DNA of 9,989 nt from Oscillospiraceae bacterium (GCA_017394565.1 JAFPXW010000005.1:1-9989), one strand, 5' to 3'; numbered from the stretch's first letter, positions 1 through 6,177 are shown. Notes: generated from the sequence alone by a model not told the origin. Made by a program: numbers and translations.

Positions 1-55
1 ACAGCGCAAAATCCAGCTTGCGGATCATTTGCATCAGTTCTCTGCGGTTTTTCAT
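1..55 (-). CDS. cotJB: Spore coat protein CotJB, N-terminal fragment (runs off the window)
   Basis: Only the first 18 codons are present, reading MKNRRELMQMIRKLDFAL; the gene continues beyond base 1. CotJB proteins are short spore-coat components that typically begin with a stretch like this, a helix ending in LDFA. The ATG (53-55) overlaps the TGA of the upstream cotJA gene as ATGA, and a near-perfect Shine-Dalgarno AGGAGGTGA lies at 65-73 inside cotJA, nine bases before the start. Overlap and RBS together show that the two are translated as a pair. In Bacillus subtilis cotJA, cotJB and cotJC form one mother-cell operon; a cotJC gene (manganese-catalase-like) would be expected next, outside the window. 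The identification rests largely on the neighbour, because so few residues are visible. Confidence 0.75.
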   Translation of the reverse strand, partial: MKNRRELMQMIRKLDFAL

Positions 56-273
56 CGCTTGCTGTCACCTCCTGCGCACTGGAACGGGAAGTCCAGATCC
101 GGAAACAGCGTTCCGCGGTCGATGCCTTCCTCTGCGTCGTAAACCTTCCCCCACTGCTGGTACGGCACATACGCCATGCCCGGCGGTGTGACCGGCGGAA
201 AGACCGAAGTCGGGCGCATTTCATCCGATTCGTCCCACTGTACCGCCAGTTCGTCAAATGCATGAAGTTCCAT
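52..273 (-). CDS. cotJA: Spore coat associated protein CotJA
   Basis: A 73-residue protein whose second half carries the CotJA core: a proline-rich stretch (VFPPVTPPGMAYVPYQQW, residues 24-41), then an acidic stretch and the RGTLFPDLDFPF block at 53-64. CotJA is a small protein of the spore coat or inner spore layers, made in the mother cell and needed with CotJB and CotJC for normal assembly; it has no known catalytic role. The ATG at 271-273 is directly preceded by an in-frame TAG, so the gene cannot start further upstream. No good Shine-Dalgarno is close to it (an AGAAAGGAG lies about 30 bases upstream), so a start at Met19 is possible, although that codon also lacks a clear RBS. It overlaps cotJB by four bases. 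I could not find a convincing SigE or SigK promoter upstream. Confidence 0.88.
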   Translation of the reverse strand: MELHAFDELAVQWDESDEMRPTSVFPPVTPPGMAYVPYQQWGKVYDAEEGIDRGTLFPDLDFPFQCAGGDSKR

Positions 274-356
274 CTATTCAAACCGTCTGCCTTGCGGCAA
301 ACGCTCCTTTCTGGGGTTTCGTCCTCATCTGGAGGACTGATGCAGTATATGAATTA

Positions 357-391
357 TGCGCCGGATTGGTGAAATTTGACTTTCCGGCGCA
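357..391. repeat. Perfect 9-bp inverted repeat around the -35 of the GNAT promoter (candidate operator)
   Basis: TGCGCCGGA at 357-365 is repeated exactly in inverse as TCCGGCGCA at 383-391, with 17 bases between. The -35 hexamer of the acetyltransferase promoter (376-381) lies inside the loop, and the right arm lies in the -35/-10 spacer. Neither strand has a T-run after the hairpin, so a terminator is unlikely. Position and symmetry suit a repressor or activator binding site, but no regulator gene is adjacent, so this is inference. Confidence 0.5.
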
Positions 392-404
392 GATGTGCTA
401 TAAT
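376..404 (+). promoter_or_regulatory. Sigma-A promoter with extended -10 for the GNAT pair
   Basis: TTGACT (376-381), a 17-base spacer, and TATAAT (399-404) preceded by TGC, an extended -10. Transcription would begin near 411, giving a leader of about 23 bases that contains the AAGGGGG Shine-Dalgarno at 421-427. Confidence 0.88.
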
Positions 405-433
405 GAGATGATCTACAGAAAAGGGGGATTCTC

Positions 434-850
434 ATGTCAGAACTGATGATCAAATATAATGCCTTAACTGCCGAAGAATTTATTGAGCTATGGCAGTCCG
501 TCTGGGACGGTGCGCCGAGTCTTGCACAGACACGGCTCGCGTTGGAACACACGCTGTTTCGCGTGTCTGTTTACGATGGTGAAAAAGTTGTCGCGATGGC
601 GCGTATGATCGGTGATATGGGGCTGGATTACTATATTAAGGATGTCATTGTGCATCCGGATTATCAGCGTCAGGGCATCGGTCGGCGGTTGATCGGGGAA
701 TTGTTCAGTTTCATTCGCAAAAACGGCATCCGCGGTACGGAGGTTTTTGTGGAATTGTGTGCAATGCCAGACAAGATCCCGTTCTATGAGAAATTCGGCT
801 TTGACCAGAACGAAGCCAGACGCTTGAAGCAAATGCTCGTGATCGAATGA
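434..850 (+). CDS. GNAT family N-acetyltransferase (first of a tandem pair)
   Basis: A 138-residue single-domain protein of the GCN5-related acetyltransferase fold, which moves an acetyl group from acetyl-CoA to an amine; the substrate cannot be read from the sequence. The acetyl-CoA binding motif A is clear at residues 71-86 (VIVHPDYQRQGIGRRL, with the QxxGxG pyrophosphate loop at 78-83). The C-terminal motif B is MPDKIPFYEKFGF (111-123), with the usual tyrosine near the active site. There is no signal peptide or membrane segment, so it should be cytosolic. The ATG at 434 follows AAGGGGG with a 6-base gap. The gene is first behind a strong promoter and is followed after 16 bases by a second, dissimilar GNAT gene, so the two are probably cotranscribed. 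The family is certain; the substrate is unknown. Confidence 0.93.
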   Translation: MSELMIKYNALTAEEFIELWQSVWDGAPSLAQTRLALEHTLFRVSVYDGEKVVAMARMIGDMGLDYYIKDVIVHPDYQRQGIGRRLIGELFSFIRKNGIRGTEVFVELCAMPDKIPFYEKFGFDQNEARRLKQMLVIE

Positions 851-866
851 AAGGAAGAGAATTCAC

Positions 867-1310
867 ATGAAAATCATCCCAATTGATCACGACAAAAAGC
901 GATTTCTCGACCTTTTACTGCTCGGCGACGAACAGGAGTCCATGATCGACCGTTATCTTGAACGCGGTACGATGTTTGCGGTGTATGATCCCGATGTGCG
1001 TGGGGTTTGCGTCGTGACAGATGAGGGCGACGGTGTGCTTGAATTGAAAAATATCGCGGTATCGCCGGAATTCCAACACCACGGTTATGGCAGAAAAATG
1101 ATCGCATTTCTGGAGGGATCCTACCGCGGATCGTATCAGGTGCTTCGCGTCGGGACAGGTGATTCGATACTCACGCTGCCGTTCTATGAAAAATGCGGAT
1201 TTCGGGAGGTATACCGGATCGAAGGATTCTTCACGGAAAACTACGATCATCCCATCCTCGAAGCCGGAAAACAGCTTGTGGATATGGTCGTTCTGGAAAA
1301 ACAAATCTGA
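867..1310 (+). CDS. GNAT family N-acetyltransferase, YvbK-like
   Basis: A 147-residue GNAT protein. Motif A lies at residues 60-79 (LKNIAVSPEFQHHGYGRKMI, QxxGxG loop at 70-75), followed by VGTGDS (95-100), LPFYEKCGF (104-112) and FFTENYDHPILEAG (121-134). The combination of GTG(D/N)S, YxKCGF and the NYDxPIxExG tail resembles Bacillus subtilis YvbK and its relatives, for which aminoglycoside or polyamine-like substrates have been suggested; the natural substrate is not settled. The start ATG is 16 bases after the previous stop, with Shine-Dalgarno AAGGAAGAG at 851-859, so it shares the upstream promoter. The two GNATs differ outside the fold, so this is not a recent duplication. No terminator is evident after the stop, so some read-through into the next unit is possible. 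Confidence 0.92.
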   Translation: MKIIPIDHDKKRFLDLLLLGDEQESMIDRYLERGTMFAVYDPDVRGVCVVTDEGDGVLELKNIAVSPEFQHHGYGRKMIAFLEGSYRGSYQVLRVGTGDSILTLPFYEKCGFREVYRIEGFFTENYDHPILEAGKQLVDMVVLEKQI

Positions 1311-1327
1311 ATTTTTTTGCTTAGATA

Positions 1328-1356
1328 TTGCAATTTCCGGAAAACTATGGTACAAT
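1328..1356 (+). promoter_or_regulatory. Sigma-A promoter for the YkgJ-like gene and purB
   Basis: TTGCAA (1328-1333), a 17-base spacer, and TACAAT (1351-1356) with an upstream TGG as extended -10. The spacer holds a 10-bp perfect palindrome, TTTCCGGAAA (1334-1343). Transcription would start near 1363, ahead of a strong RBS, AAGGAGGG (1378-1385). Confidence 0.75.
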
Positions 1357-1391
1357 AGAAATGTATCCGCAAAAATGAAGGAGGGATCACC

Positions 1392-1883
1392 ATGCTGACG
1401 AAACTGCTGAGCCGCGAAACCTGTGCGGATTGTCGGCTTTGCTGTATTTTCGACCGCTATGATGTGTGGGAAACACCTGTCATCAGCAAGGAAATGCGCG
1501 AGCGCATCCTGCAATTGCTGCCGGACGCGGAATTCATTTCCAAGGGACAGGAATCCTATATTTTCCGTGTGAGGGAACTCGACGAGAACGACCTGTTCAC
1601 CTGTCCCCTGCTGGATCCCGCAAAGGGTTGCAGGCTTGGCACGGAAAAGCCCTTCGACTGCCAGATCTGGCCGTTCCGCATCATGGAACTCGGCGGCAGA
1701 CGCGCCATCACCATCGCGCCTATCTGTGAGGCCATGGCGGCACAGCCTGTCGGCACGCTGCTGAAATTCCTGAAGGAAGAACTGGCAGAAACCATTTTCG
1801 CCTATGCTGCGGCACATCCGGATGTTGTACAGCCGTATGACGACCTGTATCCTGTCCTGATGTGGGAACCGCGGACATTTTAA
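1392..1883 (+). CDS. YkgJ-like cysteine-cluster protein (putative zinc/iron chelating)
   Basis: A 163-residue protein with eight well-spaced cysteines: C11, C14, C17 and C18 (CADCRLCC), C71 (TCPLL), C80 (GCRLG), C90 (FDCQIWPF) and C112 (PICEA). This layout, an N-terminal CxxCxxCC plus CPxL...C..Y/F..RPxxCxxxPF-like blocks, is that of the YkgJ/UPF0153 family, annotated as putative Zn- or Fe-chelating and in part suspected to hold an Fe-S cluster. No reaction is established for the family. There is no signal peptide or membrane segment. The ATG follows AAGGAGGG with a 6-base gap. purB starts 20 bases downstream with its own RBS and no terminator between, so the two should be cotranscribed; whether that reflects shared function is unknown. 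Confidence 0.82.
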   Translation: MLTKLLSRETCADCRLCCIFDRYDVWETPVISKEMRERILQLLPDAEFISKGQESYIFRVRELDENDLFTCPLLDPAKGCRLGTEKPFDCQIWPFRIMELGGRRAITIAPICEAMAAQPVGTLLKFLKEELAETIFAYAAAHPDVVQPYDDLYPVLMWEPRTF

Positions 1884-1903
1884 AAAAATCTGGAGGAATC
1901 ATC

Positions 1904-3343
1904 ATGTCAAATCAGAGCTACGAAAGCCCGTTTTGCACCCGTTATGCCAGCAAGGAGATGCAGTACATCTTCTCGGCTGATAAGAAGTTCACCACATGGC
2001 GCAAGCTGTGGGTGGCGCTTGCCCGCGCGGAGATGGAGCTTGGCCTGCCGGTAACACAGGCGCAGGTCGATGAGCTGTCTGCGCACATCGAGGACATCGA
2101 CTACGAGAAGGCTGCGGAGTACGAGAAGAAGTTCCGCCACGATGTCATGGCGCACGTGCATACCTACGGCGATGCTTGCCCGAACGCGGCCGGCATCATT
2201 CACCTCGGCGCAACTTCCTGCTATGTCGGCGATAACACGGATGTCATCATCATGCGTGATGCGCTGCAGGTCGTTAAGAGAAAGCTGGTCAAGGTCATTT
2301 CCCAGCTTGCGGCTTTTGCGGACAAGTACAAGGCGCTCCCCTGCCTGGCTTACACACACCTCCAGCCGGCACAGCTCACCACCATCGGCAAGCGTGCAAC
2401 ACTGTGGTGCAATGAGCTTCTGATGGATCTGGAGGATCTGGATTTCCGTCTGGGAACGCTCAAGCTGCTCGGTTCTAAGGGAACGACCGGTACGCAGGCT
2501 TCCTTCATGGAGCTGTTCGAGGGCGATACCGACAAGATCAAGGCGCTCGAAAGCAAGATCGCTGCGGAAATGGGCTTTGATGCAGTGGTTCCGGTTTCCG
2601 GTCAGACATACTCGCGCAAGATGGACTATCAGGTTTGCTCCGTTCTGGCTGGCATCGCGCAGTCTGCGATGAAGTTCTCCAACGACATCCGTCTGATGCA
2701 GAATTTCAAGGAGATGGAGGAGCCGTTCGAGAAGAACCAGATCGGTTCGTCTGCGATGGCTTACAAGCGCAACCCGATGCGTGACGAGCGAATCACTTCC
2801 CTCGCCCGTTATGTGATGTGCGATGTGCTGAATCCGGCATTCACCGCAGGTACCCAGTGGTTCGAGAGAACACTGGACGATTCCGCAAACAAGCGGATTT
2901 CCGTAGCAGAGGCATTCCTCGGCACGGATGCGATCCTGAACATCATGCTGAACGTTACCGATCCGGAGAACGGATTCGTCGTTTACGAGAAGATCATCCG
3001 CAAGCGCGTGATGGCGGAGCTGCCGTTCATGGCGACGGAAAACATCATGATGGACGCTGTCAAGAAGGGCGGCAACCGTCAGGATCTGCACGAGAAGATC
3101 CGCCAGTATTCCATGCAGGCAGGTGCGCGTGTCAAGCAGGAAGGTCTGGACAACAACCTCTGCGAGCTGATCCTCGCTGATCCGATGTTCATGATCACAA
3201 AGGAAGAAATGGATGCCATCATGGCTCCCGAAAACTTCATCGGCCGCTGCCCGCAGCAGGTGGACGAGTTTATTGCAAATTGCGTGAAGCCTGTTCTGGA
3301 TGCGAATGGCGTTTCGGACGACAAGGCTGAGATCAATGTTTGA
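1904..3343 (+). CDS. purB: Adenylosuccinate lyase
   Basis: A 479-residue enzyme of the fumarase/aspartase superfamily. It removes fumarate from SAICAR (IMP synthesis) and from adenylosuccinate (AMP synthesis) and acts as a cytosolic homotetramer. Family landmarks are H86 in MAHVHTYGD, the GATSCYVGDNTD segment (102-113), THLQPAQ (151-157) with the catalytic histidine H152, and the flexible signature loop GSSAMAYKRNP (281-291) carrying the catalytic serine. The loop has Ala286 where most family members have Pro. The length and the MxYKRNPMR form of the loop match the longer, human-type PurB lineage. The ATG at 1904 was chosen because TGGAGGA (1891-1897) lies just upstream; an in-frame ATG at 1862 lies inside the preceding gene and has no RBS. 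Codon use is strongly biased, as in highly expressed genes. A hairpin terminator follows 15 bases after the stop. Confidence 0.97.
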   Translation: MSNQSYESPFCTRYASKEMQYIFSADKKFTTWRKLWVALARAEMELGLPVTQAQVDELSAHIEDIDYEKAAEYEKKFRHDVMAHVHTYGDACPNAAGIIHLGATSCYVGDNTDVIIMRDALQVVKRKLVKVISQLAAFADKYKALPCLAYTHLQPAQLTTIGKRATLWCNELLMDLEDLDFRLGTLKLLGSKGTTGTQASFMELFEGDTDKIKALESKIAAEMGFDAVVPVSGQTYSRKMDYQVCSVLAGIAQSAMKFSNDIRLMQNFKEMEEPFEKNQIGSSAMAYKRNPMRDERITSLARYVMCDVLNPAFTAGTQWFERTLDDSANKRISVAEAFLGTDAILNIMLNVTDPENGFVVYEKIIRKRVMAELPFMATENIMMDAVKKGGNRQDLHEKIRQYSMQAGARVKQEGLDNNLCELILADPMFMITKEEMDAIMAPENFIGRCPQQVDEFIANCVKPVLDANGVSDDKAEINV

Positions 3344-3358
3344 TTTGATGTGAAGTCG

Positions 3359-3390
3359 AAAAGACTCCGGTTTTGCCGGAGTCTTTTTTG
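3359..3390 (+). terminator. Rho-independent terminator of purB
   Basis: A 12-bp perfect stem, AAAAGACTCCGG (3359-3370) with CCGGAGTCTTTT (3376-3387), a 5-base loop, and the 3' arm running into TTTTTT. It starts 16 bases past the purB stop. On the minus strand it could serve as a weaker backup for pnp. Confidence 0.93.
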
Positions 3391-3401
3391 CAAGTATGAG
3401 A

Positions 3402-3448
3402 GAGTGAAAAATCAAAATCCCCTCGGAATTTCAGTTCCGAGGGGATTT
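3402..3448 (-). terminator. Rho-independent terminator of pnp
   Basis: A 14-bp perfect stem, AAATCCCCTCGGAA (3415-3428) with TTCCGAGGGGATTT (3435-3448), and a 6-base loop. Read on the minus strand it begins four bases after the pnp stop and is followed by TTTTGATTTTTC. With the purB terminator it insulates two convergent genes. Confidence 0.93.
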
Positions 3449-3452
3449 CAAA

Positions 3453-5573
3453 TTACTTATTAGCCTTCTTTGCAGCGATTTCAGCGAGAGCTTCCTTGCG
3501 GGACAGGTTGATTCTGCCCTGCTTGTCGATCTCAGTGACCTTAACAACGATCTCGTCGCCGATCTCAACTACATCCTCAACGCGCTCTACTCTGTGGTTA
3601 TCGAGCTGAGAAATGTGAACCAGACCGTCCTTACCCGGAGCGATCTCAACGAACGCACCGAAGTTCATCAGGCGGACAACCTTGCCCTTGTAGATCGCGC
3701 CGACCTCCGGATCGTGTGCGATGGTTTCCACGATCTGGATCGCCTTGCGGGTGTTCTCCATATCCAGACCGGATACGAATACATTACCTTCCTCGTTGAT
3801 GTCGATCTTAACATCGCACTCAGCGCAGATCTTCTGGATCACCTTACCGCCGGAACCGATCACGTCGCGGATCTTGTCCACCGGAACCTTGGTCTGGAGC
3901 ATCTTCGGCGCATAGGTGCCAACTTCATCACGCGGAGCCGGGATGGCCTTGAGCATGATCTCATCGAGGATGTACAGACGAGCCTTACGAGTCTTTTCAA
4001 AAGCCTGCTCAATGATCGCCGGCGTCAGACCGTCAACCTTAATGTCGACCTGGATCGCAGTAATACCCTTGTGCGTACCGCCAACCTTGAAGTCCATGTC
4101 GCCGTAGAAGTCCTCAAGGCCCTGAATGTCAACCATGGTCATGAAGTCGTCGGAATCCGGGAATGTGATCAGGCCGCAGGAAATACCAGCAACCGGGGCC
4201 TTGATCGGAACACCGGCATCCATCAGCGCCAGCGTGGAACCGCAGATAGAACCCTGAGAGGTCGAACCGTTGGAGGACAGCACCTCAGAAACCAGACGCA
4301 TTGCATACGGGAATTCCTCCACGCTCGGCAGAACCGGAACGAGAGCCTTCTCCGCGAGTGCGCCATGACCGATCTCACGGCGTCCCGGACCTCTGGAGGG
4401 CTTGGTTTCGCCAACAGAGTAGGACGGGAAATTATACTGGTGCATATAGCGCTTGCTGGTTTCTTCATCCAGACCGTCGATCTTCTGTGCGTCACTGATC
4501 GGGCCGAGGGTTGCGATGGTCATGACCTGCGTCTGGCCTCTGGTGAACAGACCGGAACCGTGAACACGCGGAACCAGGCCAACCTCAGCTGCCAGCGGAC
4601 GGATCTCGTCAATGCCGCGGCCGTCAACACGCTTGCCGTTGTAGAGCCAGTTGCGGACGATCTTCTTCTGGAGCTTGTACAGGCACTCGTCCAGCTTCGC
4701 AGGACCGTTTTCGCCGTACTGCTCATCAAATGCCTCGTGAACCTCATCCGTGATGGGCTTCATGCGGGCATCGCGTACATTCTTATCATTGGTGTCGAGC
4801 GCTACCTTGACCTTCTCACCGACGAGTGCCTCTACAGCATCGAACATCTCGTGCGGGATCTCCTGCGACTCAAACTCGAACTTCGGCTTGCCGATCTCCT
4901 TCTGAATCTCAGAGATGAACGCAACCATCTTCTTGATTTCCTCGTGACCGGTCATGATGGCGTTCAGCATGGTCTTTTCATCGACCTCGTTTGCGCCTGC
5001 CTCGATCATAACGATCTTGTTTGCAGAACCGGCAACGGTCAGGTTCAGGTCATTATTCGCTCTCTGCTCTTTGGTCGGATTCAGAACGATCTTGCCGTTA
5101 ACAAGACCAACACTGATGCCAGCGATCGGGCCGTTCCACGGAATATCGGAGATGGAAATTGCGATGGAAGTTGCGATCATGCCTGCGATCTCCGGAGAGC
5201 AGTCCGGATCCACGGACAGCACGGTCATGACCACAGATACGTCGTTTCTCATGTCCTTCGGGAACAGCGGACGGATCGGGCGGTCAACCATACGGGAAGT
5301 CAGGATCGCCTTCTCAGACGGCTTGCCTTCGCGCTTGGTGAAGGATCCGGGGATGCGGCCTACGGAATACAGTCTCTCCTCGTAGTCCACGGACAGCGGG
5401 AAGAAATCGATACCGTCACGCGGCTTAGCGCTGGCGGTAACGTTCGCCATCACGGTCGTTTCGCCGTAACGAACCCAGCAGGATCCGTTGGAAAGCTCGC
5501 AGGTCTTTCCGGTTTCAACGATCAGCGGACGGCCTGCATAGGTCGTTTCAAACTTTCTGTAATTCTCAAACAT
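3453..5573 (-). CDS. pnp: Polyribonucleotide nucleotidyltransferase (PNPase)
   Basis: A 706-residue PNPase, which degrades RNA 3' to 5' by phosphorolysis, releasing nucleoside diphosphates; it is a ring-shaped trimer and part of the RNA decay machinery. Domain order is complete: first RNase PH-like domain (about 10-145), helical linker (about 150-300), second RNase PH domain (about 310-540), KH domain with the GSGG loop at 573-576, and S1 domain (about 624-692). Active-site landmarks include GETKPSRGPGRREIGHG (388-404), the phosphate-binding serines in NGSTSQ (435-440), and metal ligands D488 and D494 with K496 in EDFYGDMDFK. The start at 5573 follows AGGAGG with a 5-base gap; the frame stays open upstream, but that stretch has no family similarity and overlaps rpsO. 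No clear promoter precedes it, so expression probably depends on read-through from rpsO. Confidence 0.98.
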   Translation of the reverse strand: MFENYRKFETTYAGRPLIVETGKTCELSNGSCWVRYGETTVMANVTASAKPRDGIDFFPLSVDYEERLYSVGRIPGSFTKREGKPSEKAILTSRMVDRPIRPLFPKDMRNDVSVVMTVLSVDPDCSPEIAGMIATSIAISISDIPWNGPIAGISVGLVNGKIVLNPTKEQRANNDLNLTVAGSANKIVMIEAGANEVDEKTMLNAIMTGHEEIKKMVAFISEIQKEIGKPKFEFESQEIPHEMFDAVEALVGEKVKVALDTNDKNVRDARMKPITDEVHEAFDEQYGENGPAKLDECLYKLQKKIVRNWLYNGKRVDGRGIDEIRPLAAEVGLVPRVHGSGLFTRGQTQVMTIATLGPISDAQKIDGLDEETSKRYMHQYNFPSYSVGETKPSRGPGRREIGHGALAEKALVPVLPSVEEFPYAMRLVSEVLSSNGSTSQGSICGSTLALMDAGVPIKAPVAGISCGLITFPDSDDFMTMVDIQGLEDFYGDMDFKVGGTHKGITAIQVDIKVDGLTPAIIEQAFEKTRKARLYILDEIMLKAIPAPRDEVGTYAPKMLQTKVPVDKIRDVIGSGGKVIQKICAECDVKIDINEEGNVFVSGLDMENTRKAIQIVETIAHDPEVGAIYKGKVVRLMNFGAFVEIAPGKDGLVHISQLDNHRVERVEDVVEIGDEIVVKVTEIDKQGRINLSRKEALAEIAAKKANK

Positions 5574-5645
5574 AGTTTCCTCCTGTATGACCGCGCAGCC
5601 ATTGCAGTCTGTGCCTGCGTCCTGCCTTGTGACGGCATCCACGCG

Positions 5646-5722
5646 CTGAAGAGGTAAGAACTTAGAAGCAAAAGGCACGCATTCCAATGCCCTGTCCCTT
5701 GCTTCTAACCTCTTACATTCAG
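5646..5722. repeat. Long imperfect inverted repeat in the rpsO-pnp spacer
   Basis: GTAAGAACTTAGAAGCAA (5654-5671) pairs with TTGCTTCTAACCTCTTAC (5699-5716) over 18 positions, with one mismatch and one G-U wobble in the minus-strand RNA. A further CTGAA (5646-5650) and TTCAG (5718-5722) extend it across a small internal loop. The apical part contains GCATT/AATGC (5679-5683 and 5686-5690). It could be an RNase processing site in the pnp leader, or a small dispersed palindromic (REP- or MITE-like) element. There is no T-run, so it is not a standard terminator. Confidence 0.7.
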
Positions 5723-5771
5723 AGAGCCTTGCTGCATTTCTTCGCGGCAAACGTGTAATTGATGCACACAA

Positions 5772-5798
5772 AGGGCAGAGGGGTTCCCCCACTGCCCT
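5772..5798 (-). terminator. Hairpin just after rpsO: weak terminator or processing site
   Basis: In minus-strand RNA, GGGCAG and GGGG pair with CCCC and CTGCCC around a GAA loop with a single U-U mismatch, making a very stable GC-rich stem about ten bases after the rpsO stop. It is followed only by TTTGTGTG, a poor U-tract. Partial termination, or cleavage by a double-strand RNase as at the E. coli rpsO-pnp junction, would both fit. It also protects the rpsO 3' end. Confidence 0.65.
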
Positions 5799-5808
5799 AT
5801 GCTGTGAC

Positions 5809-6075
5809 TTACTTACGGATACCCAGCTTAGCAATGATTGCACGGTATCTTTCGATGTCCTTCTTCTTCAGGTAAGCCAGCAGATTTCTTCTGCGGCCGA
5901 TCATCTTCAGCATACCTCTTCTGGAGTGATGATCCTTCTTGTGCACCTTCAGATGCTCAGTCAGATCGTTGATACGACGGGTCAGGATCGCGATCTGTAC
6001 CTCGGGAGAACCTGTGTCGGTCTCGTGAGTACGATTGTTCTCGATAACAGCCGTTTTCTCTTCCTTACGCAGCAT
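5809..6075 (-). CDS. rpsO: 30S ribosomal protein S15
   Basis: An 88-residue protein that matches S15 end to end, with TGSPEVQIAILTRRI (21-35), LTEHLKVHKKDHHSRRG (38-54) and RRRNLLAYLKKKD (61-73). S15 binds the central domain of 16S rRNA early in 30S assembly; the histidine/aspartate/serine-rich loop contacts the rRNA. Length is typical (88-89 residues). The ATG at 6073-6075 follows GAGGTGA at a good distance. It has its own strong promoter (6178-6206) and a leader of about 95 bases. pnp follows after 235 bases, the conserved rpsO-pnp order of many bacteria. In several bacteria S15 represses its own translation by binding the mRNA leader, and the leader here has room for such a structure. Confidence 0.98.
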   Translation of the reverse strand: MLRKEEKTAVIENNRTHETDTGSPEVQIAILTRRINDLTEHLKVHKKDHHSRRGMLKMIGRRRNLLAYLKKKDIERYRAIIAKLGIRK

Positions 6076-6171
6076 AGTGTATTCACCTCTTTGAAAAATT
6101 TCTTCCGTAACATAGAGAAGGGCAGGTAAAAATCCCTATCGGGCGTAACCCCCAGTCCAAGTACACGGAAC
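6076..6171 (-). promoter_or_regulatory. rpsO 5' leader, possible S15 autoregulatory structure
   Basis: The predicted transcript begins with TTCCGT (complement of 6165-6170), which can pair with ACGGAA (complement of 6103-6108) shortly before the Shine-Dalgarno region, closing a domain of roughly 70 bases. Inside, short GC pairings such as GGGG with CCC around TTACG, and AGGG with CCCT, are possible. S15 leaders in Geobacillus and other bacteria fold into junctions that mimic the rRNA site; this one is inferred from position and partial pairing, not matched to a known class. Confidence 0.35.
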
Positions 6172-6177
6172 GTTTAT

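Noticed and set aside
274..375. SigE-type promoter for cotJA on the minus strand
   Set aside because: GTCAAATT-like and CATA-like elements can be found, but the -10 match or the spacing fails in each combination, so the call is not supported.
1311..1335. Terminator after the second GNAT gene (TTTTTTT run at 1312-1318)
   Set aside because: The T-run has no stable hairpin before it; the only pairing nearby (TTGC/GCAA) is four bases long and comes after the run.
915..1817. Open frame of 300 codons on the minus strand across the second GNAT and YkgJ-like genes
   Set aside because: It spans two well-supported plus-strand genes, their promoter and RBS, and shows no family motifs.
1862..1903. Upstream in-frame ATG for purB
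   Set aside because: It lies within the end of the preceding gene with no RBS, whereas the ATG at 1904 has a good Shine-Dalgarno and matches the family N-terminus.
1907..3415. Open frame of 502 codons on the minus strand opposite purB
   Set aside because: Same cause as the frame opposite pnp: low-complexity, His/Arg/Leu-rich translation with no recognisable domain, and the sense strand encodes complete adenylosuccinate lyase.
3594..5657. Long open frame (687 codons) on the plus strand opposite pnp
   Set aside because: It lies wholly antisense to an unmistakable PNPase gene, has no family resemblance, and arises because the biased codon use of pnp avoids the triplets that would give stops on the other strand.
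5574..5843. N-terminal extension of PNPase by 90 residues
   Set aside because: The frame is open upstream, but it would cross the hairpins and the rpsO 3' end and has no PNPase similarity; the AGGAGG before 5573 fixes the start.
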